Positions 1-10,707 of a stretch of DNA of 64,000 nt are shown here, piece after piece. The notes below the pieces were generated by a model, which was not told where the DNA came from, made no database searches, and saw nothing but the letters and a program-made list of their open reading frames with translations. Origin of the DNA: Nymphaea colorata (taxonomy: Eukaryota > Streptophyta > Magnoliopsida > Nymphaeales > Nymphaeaceae); NCBI RefSeq assembly GCF_008831285.2, contig NC_045150.1, positions 5,282,001 to 5,346,000 on the forward strand, given 5' to 3'. Position numbers and translations under genes: made by a program. The stretch's first letter is position 1; every line of letters starts with the position of its first letter.

Positions 1-1139
1 AAAGGGATCTCAATGATGCCTATTATTTTAAAAATAGTTTTGACGATTTTTCTAGAGTTATTTCTGTTTTTCTAATGAAGTACATTGATGAACCTCTTCT
101 ATCATTAAGAGTTTATACACTTATTGAAAACCAAATTGGTAAAAGAGTGAAAAATTGAACAGATCGGGACTAAATTGTCAAAACAAATGGAATCTCGTTT
201 GAGGGCAATGGGGATACAGTGCCAACATAGTTGCATTGGCATGCCTCAAAAAATTGAGTAGGGAATACAAACACCATGATTTTTCGAATGCAGCTTGTGT
301 TCTCTCTTTTCAAAGTGGACTTCCCACAAAATTTTGAGGAGAAAGCATCATAACTGCCACTTAACTCTTGAACCAAATTAAGAACTAGTGATATCTCAAA
401 CAGCCTTTTATGAGGTTTTACACAACCATCCTAGCTCCTAAATATGAACACTCCACATCTTTTGAATGTCTTTGTTATGCTTATAACATCCATAAGCAAA
501 AAGATGCATCTTTGTAGGTTACCCATATGGCTAAAGCGCATAAATTTATGATTTAGAAAACAATATATCTTTTACTGCTCGAGATGTTTGCTTTTGTGAA
601 AATAAGTTTCCTTGTAAAAAAAAAAAGGCCAAATCTAATACTACCTCAAACAATTTGTGTCACGAACCACTCCACTCCACCAATCTAGATTCTAAACCTC
701 ATTCAAATGTTCCTGTAACCGCATCTGAAACTACTCATAGATCCTTGTGACCCAAGCATACTCCTGCTCATTTCAAGGACTATCTATCGCTCATGTCTTG
801 CCCCCGACTCCAACCCAGAGCACAAAATTTCGGTGGATTCAAGGCATACTTAAACATTTGGGTCTTGAGTACAAAAGTCCATGAATGAATTTGTGTGGTG
901 ACAATCAAGCTGCAATGTATATAGTAGCAAATCCACTCTCTCAAGAGAGGACCAAACACGTAAAAATATATTGTCATTTAATTAGGGACAAAATATAGTT
1001 AGAGGAGACCAATACTAGATTTGTGCTATCAAAAGAACAGCTCAGTGATATTTTTACTGTGAACTTTTGGGCAGGAGATATCTGTTCATCTTAAGCAAAT
1101 TGGCGCTTATTGATGTGGAAGTGCCAACTTGAGGGGAAG
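1..1139 (+). pseudogene. Degenerate Ty1/copia pol (integrase to RNase H, RT deleted)
   Basis: Translating the plus strand in shifting frames gives the order of a copia polyprotein. An integrase-core segment (DDFSR, then LMKYIDE and IENQIGKRVKN) lies at about 25-160. A GMPQ-like piece and the TFW-like region follow at 230-330. A YEVLHNHPSS / CLCYAY stretch is at 400-480 and a YDLENN...ARDVCFCEN stretch at 545-605. An HFKDY piece sits near 770, and RNase H ([18 protein letters not shown]) at 900-990. Nearly all of the reverse transcriptase, normally between HFKDY and RNase H, is missing. There are many stops and frameshifts, so the copy is dead. The element probably continues left of the window. 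The family assignment is firm; exact edges are approximate. Confidence 0.8.
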
Positions 1140-1429
1140 TGTGAAGATGCATGTTGATAAGGACGAGCCATTATTGGCTTTGCCCATTTGGATATTTTCA
1201 CATCTGGCCTGCATGATTGTAGCAATGTTTACATTCATTTCCATATTTTGTTGTCATAAACAGGAAAGCGATACCTAATGCCTATCATTGTTGCTATCTT
1301 GCATATTCTATCGTTCTGTATTGTATTGTTATAAATGCTTGGACCCAATGCAAAGAAGAGCTGTGAGTCTTATTGCTTGTTATTCAGTTGTCTTTCTCCA
1401 CTTTCTTCAAGTTCTTTACTCTTGACACA
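1140..1429 (+). repeat. 3' LTR of the decayed copia element
   Basis: The LTR starts with TG right after a polypurine tract (GAGGGGAAG, 1131-1139) and ends in CA near 1429. An internal TATAAATGC at about 1330 could be the LTR promoter box. The 5' LTR is outside the window, so the right border is judged only from the TG...CA rule. Confidence 0.6.
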
Positions 1430-1587
1430 ACGAAAAGAGTACGTGTAAGAGAATTTGCCGCACCCATTATGCTTCTGATTCTACATGTAGTCTGCAAGAC
1501 AAATAGTAAAATATAGCATAAGTTTTTGTAGTTATGATCCTCATTAGCTTGCAAAACTTTGGTGTCTAGCTTTAAGAAAAACTACAA

Positions 1588-1650
1588 AAAGGTCGCGCAT
1601 TTTGTTATACAACAGGTATATATAGCTTGTTGTATAAAAAACGACCTTAT
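1588..1650. repeat. Short perfect-arm inverted repeat (hairpin)
   Basis: The arms AAAGGTCG...TTATACAACA and TGTTGTATA...CGACCTT face each other around a short ATATATA-rich loop. It could form a stem of about 20 bp. It may be a tiny MITE remnant; no gene lies nearby. Confidence 0.6.
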
Positions 1651-1730
1651 TGAATTCAATGAAACTGTAATATGTGCAGGCATGGATGCTATTTCCTATG
1701 ATTCATGCACATTTTAGAGCTTTCTACAGC

Positions 1731-1731
1731 C

Positions 1732-1806
<75 letters not shown>
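1731..1806. repeat. (CA)n(GA)n compound microsatellite
   Basis: About 14 CA units are followed directly by about 24 GA units. Apparent open frames across it on both strands are repeat translations, not genes. Confidence 0.95.
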
Positions 1807-1810
<4 letters not shown>

Positions 1811-3844
1811 TGAGCTGCAATGGCTGTCTACATGCATCGTGCTGAATATTACATTTCTCGCTTTCTTGCATTACTTTTTTGTTCAATGCAGTGTTCAAAA
1901 CTACGGAGCTGATTTCTTTTGAGAAGCATTGCATCGGGACGGGTGTAAACCGCCTCTAGCTAGTTCAATAGCTTTAATGGTTTCTATTAGATGCTGCTGG
2001 CCTTGTAGCCTAGTGGTGATCAAAAGATGACACATAGATACTTAAGTGGATGCTTGATAGGAAGCCACTGTACGCCTTTCTATGGATTTAAATTACCTGG
2101 AATATATAACACAGTAGGAGTTCCAATGGGCTTCACCACTTTCATCAATCCACGGCTTTCTATTACCAATTTTGTTCCAAGATTAACGCTAAACATGCAA
2201 GATCTTATAGTTGATGGACCGGTGTGTAAGAATTAAAATGAGGAAGAAAGAATCGCTTTTTTAGTTCATTCTATGTTCACTTCTAGAAACATCACTGGTT
2301 CGGATACTACCCACTACATTATTGCAATACGAATCAAACTTAATTAGCCGAATTCATATGAAACGAAGATCCAAAATAGTTGGTATATAGATGCCGCTAA
2401 TGTGTTAAATATATGCAGCTACCAACAACAATTAATTTGCTCGGACGACTGATCTGCCAAAAGGAAGAAAAGATGATAGCAGGATCCAATTAAATTTGAT
2501 GTACATGGGGGGTTTTGGATCTGGGTATGCTTTTTAGTCCAAAAACCAACTTAACGTATATCCAATAAAATTAAAAAAACTAACCAGTTACATGAAATGA
2601 TGAAAGTTTTGCATATTATGCTAGTCAAAATATGGAACATTCAGTTCTAAAAAATTTAGGCCTGATTTGGATTCGAAATCCCGAGCCTTCTTAGATTCAA
2701 GAAACTGATTAGCTAAATCCAAATCTAGATTAGAATTTTCAGGTGAACGGGAGGATTAATTGCACCACTCAAGCGACTCTTCCTCTTTCTCTTTCTGTAT
2801 CACGTGGTGAGATCTCCACATGCTTCAACTTTCAACTTTCAAGTAAAAGAATCCTACCCCCATAAGTAAGTCGAAGTGGAGAGGTGCTACTATAAGTTCA
2901 CTCATTTGAGTTATGCCCCTCAAGACCTTTGGTTATCTAGGTATCGGAATTTTGAGTTGCTTACTAGAGAATTAAACGAGTTGTGTGGACTTGGATACCC
3001 ACTAAGCCCACTGAATTTGTGAAGTTTGGACTCAGACCCGGACCCGATGGGTTCGGATCACGACGAAGGTGAGGTGGGAAGCCAATTTTGTGCAGTTTGG
3101 ACCCGGACCCGATGGGTTCGGATCACGACAAAGCTGAGGTGGGAGGCCAGTGATCCGGCCCTCCCCGTTTCAGGCGCTGGCTTTCTCGGACGTCATCTCT
3201 CGCCCGGCTCACGCGGCGCCCAAGACGTGGCAGCAAAGCTGGAGATGCGGCAGAGACGTGGCCCGTTATTGGCACCAACATAGTAAATCACGCTCAGAGA
3301 TACATTGGTGAGCAAACCCCCTCACGGTAGCACCATAATTTACTAACTTACCTTCTCAAGAACTCACATAAATGCACCCGAGCTAGCTTTGATAAAAGTA
3401 TAATGCTTACTCGCAATGAAATCAAAACGAGTTGAACTCTGCATTGAAGAACATTCTTTCTAACTAAGTGCAATTTAAGTGTCGAAATGTTACCAACTTT
3501 AAAATGAATCGTATGATATATGTTCTTGAGTGCATAGATGATTGCTTCTTCCAATGATTATTTGACAAATTGTATTGTGCCTAAAACCCTCAAAGCCTTA
3601 TGTGTTTAAGATTCTAACTTATGTCGAGGTTTATATAGATTTAAGACACAATTTTTCAATTTGGGTTCTAACTTATTTCGAGGTCGAGACTCATATTCTA
3701 CATTCTTCAACTTCGGGTTGATCACCAATTCAAATATACAAGCCGATGTCTTTCAAAATCCATTCGAATGCTAAGATTTACACCGCCATTGTCAGGCGGA
3801 GGCTTTTCTCGAAAACCATCTTCCACTTCCCTCTCTCGTAAGGC
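1807..3844. other. Intergenic region with no gene seen
   Basis: I see no supportable coding sequence here. It contains a near-exact tandem duplication (3024-3094 and 3095-3159) in a GC-rich patch built on the phrase GACCCGGACCCGATGGG. A shorter repeated phrase, TTCTAACTTAT(G/T)TCGAGG, occurs at about 3609 and 3664. A 69-codon open frame at 2027-2236 resembles no family I know and is probably chance. Confidence 0.6.
3024..3159. repeat. Tandem duplication, units of 71 and 65 bp
   Basis: Both units read GTTTGGA...GACCCGGACCCGATGGGTTC...GAGGTGGGA. The first unit carries six extra bases near its start, which changes the spacing from 71 to 65. This patch is much richer in G+C than its surroundings. 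Confidence 0.85.
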
Positions 3845-3853
3845 CTATATAAG
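3845..3853 (+). promoter_or_regulatory. Likely TATA box of the WAT1-related gene
   Basis: CTATATAAG lies about 240 bases before the start codon at 4091. A start site about 30 bases downstream would leave a pyrimidine-rich leader of roughly 210 bases, which is plausible for a plant gene. It is inferred from motif and position only. Confidence 0.5.
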
Positions 3854-4090
3854 TGGACTACCTCGCACGACAAATTCTCCCAGGAGATCTTTATTTTCCT
3901 GCCTTCTTTACACTCTTGCTCAACCACTCTGTCCGTCTAGATCTTGCATGAAATTGTTGCATATTAGAAGAAGCAATTACCATCTTTCTTTCTCTCTGAA
4001 AACTCGTGGGGAGCTTTTCTTTTCTTAATTCTCCGGCCACCCAGGCGATTACCGATCTTGGGGATCGAAGAAGTCTGGCAGGGCGGGTGC

Positions 4091-5684
4091 ATGCAGATGG
4101 GGAGGGGAATCCGAGGGAGGTTTAAGGCGGCGATGCCGGCGATGTCGATGGTTTTAGCGCAGATCGTGTTCGCAGGGCTCAACATACTCTACAAGATCGC
4201 CGTCGACCGGGGGATGAGCCTCCGGGTTCTCGTCACCTATCGTTTCATCGTCGGAGCCGCCTTCTTGGCTCCTATGGCTCTCTTCTTGGAGAGGTATACA
4301 ACCCATCTCTCTCTCCCTCTCTTTTTTGCGTGTCTTTGTGGTTTCTTTTACTTCTGCATGTCTCAGTCCCTGTTTGGTTTCGACGTCTGTCCTGTTGATC
4401 AGTACTGTTTGGTTTCTGATTCTGACGTTCTTGGTGCAGGAGGAACAGGGAAAGGCTCACCCCTCTCGTGCTGGTGGAATCCTTCTGCTGTGGATTGTTC
4501 GGGTACGTTTCAGTAGAATAAAAAGAACATAAGAATGAGGAAAATTTCACAGAAAGAGAGCGCGAGAGAGCTAGAAAGCAACTAAGCTTACTTGGAATGA
4601 AGATGGAAACAAAATGGTGAAAATCCTAATCAATTAGAGGAAAAGACGACCAAGATCTTGAAAATATTGATGTCCTTGGTCATTTTTCAATTTTATTCTC
4701 TTAATCTTTCCTTTTATGATTCAGGGGATCGTTGGCACAGAATCTATACATAGCCTCCATGAAGATGACCTCTGCATCATTCGTATCTGCAATGAGTAAC
4801 TTGCAACCAACATTCACCTTCATCTTGGCCATCATCTTCAGGTATTCCCATTAGTCAATCTGGCCGACCCTTGTCATCCTATAATCATCCGTGATCTTAT
4901 TGTGCGTGCGTGATCATCTTCCTTTTTTTTTTTCTTTTTTTTTTCTTTTTTTGCAATAACAGAAAAACCACTGTTGGGGTTTTCCATTGGAGGCCTAAGC
5001 GAGCTGGTTTAATCTGCCATAGTCCATCTCTTCAACAGTTTACACTCCAAGGTTGAGGTCCCTTAAACCCCGAGTATTTTCACCCGAAAATGCACGCTAG
5101 ACTGTCGTATGGTGAAGTTTACCTGACATTTTTTGTGTCCAGTGTGCATGATCTTCGCCAATAAACATATCACAGTTGAATACTCAGTTGAGTTATTTAA
5201 TGGTTGTTTGGTTGTAACTAAGATGAATTTTTTTAAAAGATTGTGGCAGATTCATTATACATGTGTTTCAAAAGATTGGGGCTTATAAAATATTTTATTT
5301 ATCAAACAACCCTGCAAATAAAACAGTAACTGTTTCATGAACGTAATTTAAAAAATAAAGCTGATTCACGAAACTGTTACATACTCACTTTCTACTACCA
5401 TGGTTGAATACTCGGTTCGAGAATCATGCTTTCCTGTCTCAATGCATGCCTCAGTTTTAGAGAAGGAAAACTACCAACTTTGTAACTCCAGTTCAGTAAT
5501 TGAATTTACTTCAAAAATTTGCAACACAAAAGAAATAAATAAAAATAAAAATATGACTTTGGTGTTGGCCTTCTTGTTTCGGGGAAGGAAGGGCGATCAG
5601 CAAGGGTCTCTAATCTAAATAATCCAACTTAGGTGGCATAAAGATATGCATAAAGATAGTGCATCACACACACACACACATATT

Positions 5685-5723
<39 letters not shown>

Positions 5724-7675
5724 ACTGTTAATCATAAACCTATTGCATCAAAGTAACATATCGTTTTCCTTTTTTCTTAACATTGGCACGCATGGTTTGT
5801 ATAATTAACTAGCTACAACAATGAATTAGCTGGAAGTGAAGTTTTTGCTAAACTTAACAGAATGGAGAGACTGGCAATAAGGAAGGCGGCAGGACAGGCC
5901 AAGATCGTGGGGACCCTGATTGGGCTTGGTGGTGCAATGCTGCTGAGCTTCTACAGGGGAGCCAACATCCAGTCGTGGTCGGTCCAGACTCACTTGCTGC
6001 ACCATCCCGATCGGGGTGGCTCAAAAGCGACGGGTAATCGAGCCCTAGGTTCGCTCTTGGCTGTAGGCAGCACTTTATGTTATTCAGTTTGGCTCATACT
6101 CCAGGTGACGCTTACCACAAGTAGCAACTCACTGCTGTCCTCCACAGTTACATATATTCTCTTTTTTTTTTTTCTCACACACAGACCTTGCAGGCGAGAC
6201 TGAGTGAGCACTACCCTCACCCTTACACCAGCACGGCCCTCTTGTGCCTCATGGCGGCGGTTCAATCTGCGTGCTTCGCCGGGATCTGCGACAAGGAGGC
6301 GGCCGCGTGGAAGCTCCGCTGGGACGTCAAGCTCCTCACTGTTATATATGCGGTACTCTTCTTTCTTCTTGGTGTTGATGTGATAATAAAAGAGCACTTG
6401 GCTTCATGCTGCAGAGCCTGCCCAGTTCATGTTTACTCTAGCTACATTCAACTGAGTCATTTGGTAGGTTACATGTACTTGTAATTTTACTTGTTCATCC
6501 TTCTATGCCATAACTCCATTAATTGGTAGGTCTCATTATCTTGTTCACCTTTCTAGAACATATATAAAGAGATTGAGTTGCATTCACAAAAGTGTAGAAC
6601 AAGAAATATGCACCAAAGGAGGATGGAGATATTTTTAAAATTTTGTATAAAGGAAGTGGAAATTTTAGATTTTTTCACTTTTTCAGAAATTTGTTTCACC
6701 CTTTTAAAAAGTTTTTTTATGATTATTTTAATTGGAGTATTTTGGTCGTTCCTACCCCTATGCACCAATATTTAGTGCACACACACCCCTATGTGCACGT
6801 AACCAGCTCCGATATATAAACCTAAGCAGCCAATGCAGCAGCCAAAATAATTGAGTGGATGAAGTATCGAGTACCAGCCAGTACCATGCAGGAAAGAGTG
6901 GTTCAATGGTTTTGTGGGGCTCATTTCCACAGGTTATGTGCTTGGCTAGCATATGTTTGGGGCTCAACTTGAACTTAGCTAGCATATGTTTGAGGCTCGA
7001 CTCGAACTTGCATGTTGAACTTGAGTTGAATTCGACTCGTTTAATGAACCAATTGGGTTCGAGTTGAGAAGTGAACTTGGTCGAATTTAAAGCTAGGCAG
7101 GCACGGCTCATTTGAACTTTATTAAACTAGTTGTGATGAGAATATATATAATATGTTTTACAACATTTTCACTAAAGAAAGGTAGTTCAAGTAGGTTTTC
7201 CATGTGCCTTATAAACTTTTGACTACTTGAGGTCCTGCAAGTCCCTCTGTAATTGTTTAACTTAAAAACTAAGTTTTTCTATTAACTGGTTCAGGTTAGT
7301 TGGCTAGGCTAAGGTCAAACCAAATCTTAAGGTACCCAAGCCGAGTGCAGCTCGGCTCTAACTCAGCTCCTGTTCAGCCTCATGTACAAGGTTCCCCCTT
7401 CAGAAGAGGAAATGAGAAAACCATTTTCCCCCCTTTTTTCTTCTTCTACAAAGCTTTTCTTTGATGACATTTGCAAAAATGACCCGGGAAATCAGCTTGA
7501 TACTATTGCTCTGTTATGTTTTATGGGTTAAGGAGGAACAAAGTGTATCGCATTCAATTCAATTGGTAAACATCGATTTTTCATTAAAAGGGGTCTATAA
7601 ATTATGTTTAGTGTAAGTTAAAATCCTAATCCTAGATTACCATTGATCGGAAGCAAACTAACAGCCTGAACTATA

Positions 7676-7706
<31 letters not shown>

Positions 7707-8209
7707 GGTGTCTAAACGCATGTTGTGGGATATTGGATGTAGGGTGTGATGGTATCGGGACTGATGCTGACTGTGTCCAGTTGGTGCGTTCAAAAGAGAG
7801 GGCCCTTGTTCGTTGCCGTCTTCAACCCCTTGATGCTCATCATCGTCGTCGTCTTTAGCTCCCTCTTCCTAAACGAGACCCTTCACCTTGGAAGGTACAA
7901 AGCTGCGCCACCCAACCTACTTTACTTGATCTTACTGTATGAACTACGAAGTATAACAAGATTGCAGTGGTTTATGGTTTCATACGTTTATATGTACATA
8001 GTGTCCTTGGAGGCGCCCTGATCGTGATAGGATTGTACGTGGTTTTGTGGGGCAAAGGAAAAGAGAAGCAGGAGATGGCGAAGCTCCCCAGCCGTCGTTC
8101 AGTAACTCAAGCTACAACCACGACGGCTGCCTCTGCGAGCATCTGCCCGGAATCTTCCTCATCTTTGTCGTCGGACGGTCAGAAACCAGGTGTCAGTGGT
8201 GAAGTGTAA
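4091..8209 (+). CDS. WAT1-related protein (EamA/DMT-family transporter), 7 exons
   Basis: Exons: 4091-4293, 4440-4502, 4725-4841, 5861-6104, 6185-6352, 7743-7894, 8002-8209. All junctions are GT-AG and the frame closes at 384 aa, normal for this family. The product is a multi-pass membrane protein (about ten hydrophobic segments, two EamA repeats) of the MtN21/WAT1/UMAMIT group. Characterised members move auxin, amino acids or other metabolites across the tonoplast or plasma membrane; the substrate here cannot be told. Typical family pieces are AMSMVLAQIVFAGLNILYK near the N-terminus, FGGSLAQNLYIASMKMTSASF, SNLQPTFTFILA, GSTLCYSVWLILQ, FNPLMLIIVVVFSSLFLNE and SVLGGALIVIGLYVVLWGKGKE. The Ser/Thr-rich tail is cytosolic by family topology. 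ATG 4091 is the first in-frame start; ATG 4097 would shorten it by two residues. Nothing looks broken. Introns 3 and 5 are long and repeat-filled. Confidence 0.93.
4842..5860. other. Intron 3 of the WAT1-related gene
   Basis: This 1.0 kb intron holds T-rich runs (about 4922-4952) and a (CA)n(TA)n(GA)n compound microsatellite at about 5667-5724. No recognisable element or internal gene is seen. The acceptor AACTTAACAG at 5851-5860 joins in phase to give the Arg-Met-Glu-Arg run. Confidence 0.7.
6353..7742. other. Intron 5 of the WAT1-related gene
   Basis: This 1.4 kb intron has AT-rich sequence and a region at 6900-7100 with repeated phrases (CTAGCATATGTTTG twice; GAACTTG and GGTTCGAGTTG variants) that looks like old repeat DNA. 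A (TA)n run lies at 7673-7706. No coding sequence can be supported in it. Confidence 0.65.
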
Positions 8210-9085
8210 CTGGAGAGTTAGTGGTGGCGAGGATTTCTGGAAACACCTGTGCTCGTGATCAGCTGTGGCCTGGTGTTGATGCATTTTTGCAAAACTAGAA
8301 AGATCTTTAGAGCATTCTTTTATTTGTTCAAATTCTTCCATAATGTGAGCATTTGGGCAAGTGAAAGCTTTAAGGCCGTTTCAGTATAGGGGAGTTCTTC
8401 ATGTCGGGAGGAAGATGACAATGTAATCAAAGAGAATCTATATACGCATCATAGTGCTCTGAAAGTGAAAGAAGCAAGTTCTTTTAGTTGTCTATTCCTA
8501 TGAAAATGCCAAATTTGTCCTAGATCATTGGATTTCCCATAGAAATTTATGTAACTTTTGGTTCTGAAGTTTGTGATTTTTTTAATTGTCAATTTTATTG
8601 AAGTGCATGCACTTGCTTAATTCATTAATCAATTGGACCAAATAATTTAAGGACTACCACCTTTTCTATTAGCCAAGTAGTGTTGGTAATGCAATACCCA
8701 GTATCCATGTTATATGATGTTGAGAGGGATATTGAGTAAGAGAGAGAGAGAGAGAACATTAGATTCTTGGTATAGCAAGTTTTCTCATTTTTCTAGCAAT
8801 TGCTTCTTCTACCCCAAAATAAGATATTTGGTGCAGGCCCCTTATTAAGTGGAAAAGATTACAGTATAGAATGGCCTTTGTAATCACTACTTCTACGGGT
8901 GACTATCAAAGGTTATTGTTAGAAACCTCTTTCCTTGTAGTGACATGAAAATCTTTAATATTTTCTCCTTTTCCTTTTACCTCAAGTACTATATCTTGCG
9001 CCCTTTAAAATAGTTGAAAATGGATATATATATATATATATATATTATATCAAGAGAGAGAGAGAGAGAGAGAGAGAGAAACTTA
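8210..9085. other. WAT1-gene 3' region and spacer
   Basis: This holds the presumed 3' UTR of the transporter gene, a short (GA)n run at about 8739-8754 and a (TA)n(GA)n block at 9023-9079. I see no other gene or element. Confidence 0.6.
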
Positions 9086-9424
9086 GGTCAGGGATAGAAA
9101 CCAGACCCATTAATTTTTTGCTAAAAAAATAATTTTAAAGAACATATAAACATCCTAATGTGTTTATAAAACCTATTTTGATAGAAACCATGCTTTGAAT
9201 CAAGTTGTTATTATGAAAGATGTTGATTTTTATATTATCAAAATGTTGATGCAACGAGAGCCATTCATTTTTGCTTATTATAAAAACACTATTAAAAACC
9301 AAAAAATGACCAACTTAATATTCATTCTACATCAACCTAACCTTAAAATCATATTGGTAAGGTTAGATTTCCAAAAAAATACTTTAAATAACATATTTAA
9401 TGGGTTTGGTTTTTGTCCCTGACC
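9086..9424. mobile_element. MITE-like element, copy A, about 339 bp with terminal inverted repeats
   Basis: The left end begins GGTCAGGGATAGAAACCAG and the right end closes with the near-exact reverse complement, giving arms of about 27 bp. The inside is AT-rich and has no coding capacity. Rearranged or partial copies of the same sequence occur at 31968-32153, 32262-32519, 33386-33703 and 33711-34003, so this is a dispersed family. It sits between (TA)n/(GA)n tracts. The superfamily is not determined because no clean target duplication is visible. Confidence 0.75.
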
Positions 9425-9469
9425 TCTTGGTATAGTCTCTACCAATCACTAAATATAAATATAAATATA

Positions 9470-9528
<59 letters not shown>

Positions 9529-10707
9529 CCACAAACCATTTTAACCTTAACCTTGTTGTACTTCATATTAAGGTAGAGCAAAATTGGTTGGTAATTGCCT
9601 CAGCTTATGCAATCAGATCATGCATCATCAAATCTAAAAAAGAGTCAGATTGTGTAAAGATTGCAAGCTGGTTATGTACACTTCACTTGCAGGCCCAGGG
9701 TGAAGGCCTATTCATTTCAAATCCTCACAATGGCGGAGCCATGAATTTTAGGTTCCACAACATTAATTAAAAAGGACCCTTGTGTCTTAAGGAGCACCAT
9801 TTCTTAAGGAGATTTTATCGGCTGTGTGGGCAATTGCCCACTCCTGCCTATACATGGGTCTGGCAGTACTGAGCCTCTGCAAGTGAAGTGGGCCAAGTGA
9901 GCTCATGTCATGGAGGGGTGGAATCGAACTCGATGCACCTTCAAGCATAAAGACCACCCTCCATATAGATCAGTCCCTGGGTAGTTTGCCCGCACTAACC
10001 CCTCAATGTTTCTTTATTTTCACATTAATATAATATACAAATATTTATTGTGATATGTATATAAGCGCCCCTTTGTATGCAGAAATCTATGAATGAGTAT
10101 CCATTCAATCGGGCTCAGCAACTAAGTATTTTGAAATTTAGGGTACATATATACTGTCACACAGAAAAATTACCAAATAGTTTTTTTTTAATGTTAAAAA
10201 CTATCACAAATGATGCATTTCATGGCTGAAAATTGTGACCAATGATTTGTCAGTGCAAAATAAACCATTTATGATATTTTTTAGTGTCATAAAATTTAAC
10301 TCAAGATTAACACTCTAAAATCCGAATTACAGCTGGCCAACCCAACGCTTCCTGAGAAACAGGAGTTTCGGATCCGAAGAGAGGGAGAGAGAAAAGGTTG
10401 GGGTCCGAACAGAATCCGACCCGCTAACATTGGGCAACCGGAGGGAGACTTGCTCACTACGACAGGCAGATTCAGGAGGAAAACTTTGGGAAAAGACTCG
10501 CAGCAGGGGGGGAGATCAAGATCATTCGGCAGCCAGAGAGAACTTGCTCACAGCGACAGGAAAAGTTGGACGCTGGGAGAGAGAGTTTCTGTGTGCGATT
10601 AACGCTGCTGCGCTAACCCCAAACCTGGGAGGCCGCGGACTTCCTTCCTATCTCCTGAAATATCCTGCAGTTGGTATTTTCTAGCAGATTTGAACTCCGA
10701 AATCGAC
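9425..10707. other. Spacer and PBC 5' leader
   Basis: A long (TA)n run lies at 9472-9527. At 9800-9990 is a stretch whose minus strand carries GAGTTCGATTCC, a fair match to a Pol III B box, so a tRNA-derived SINE on the minus strand is possible, but the A box is weak. From about 10370 the sequence becomes purine-rich and less AT-rich and probably holds the proteasome gene promoter and leader; no clear TATA box is seen. Confidence 0.5.

Noticed and set aside
1674..1934. Open frames on both strands of about 82 codons
   Set aside because: They are translations of the (CA)n(GA)n microsatellite with no domain.
1995..2030. TAGCCTAGTGG, an A-box-like start of a SINE or tRNA
   Set aside because: No B box (GGTTCGA) follows at the right spacing and no cloverleaf can be drawn.
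4326..4550. Open frames overlapping exon 2 of the WAT1-related gene
   Set aside because: They are other-frame shadows of exon 2 and flanking intron; the spliced frame explains the sequence.
9800..9990. Possible minus-strand tRNA-derived SINE
   Set aside because: Only a B-box-like GAGTTCGATTCC is convincing; the A box and ends are not, so it is mentioned in the spacer entry but not called.
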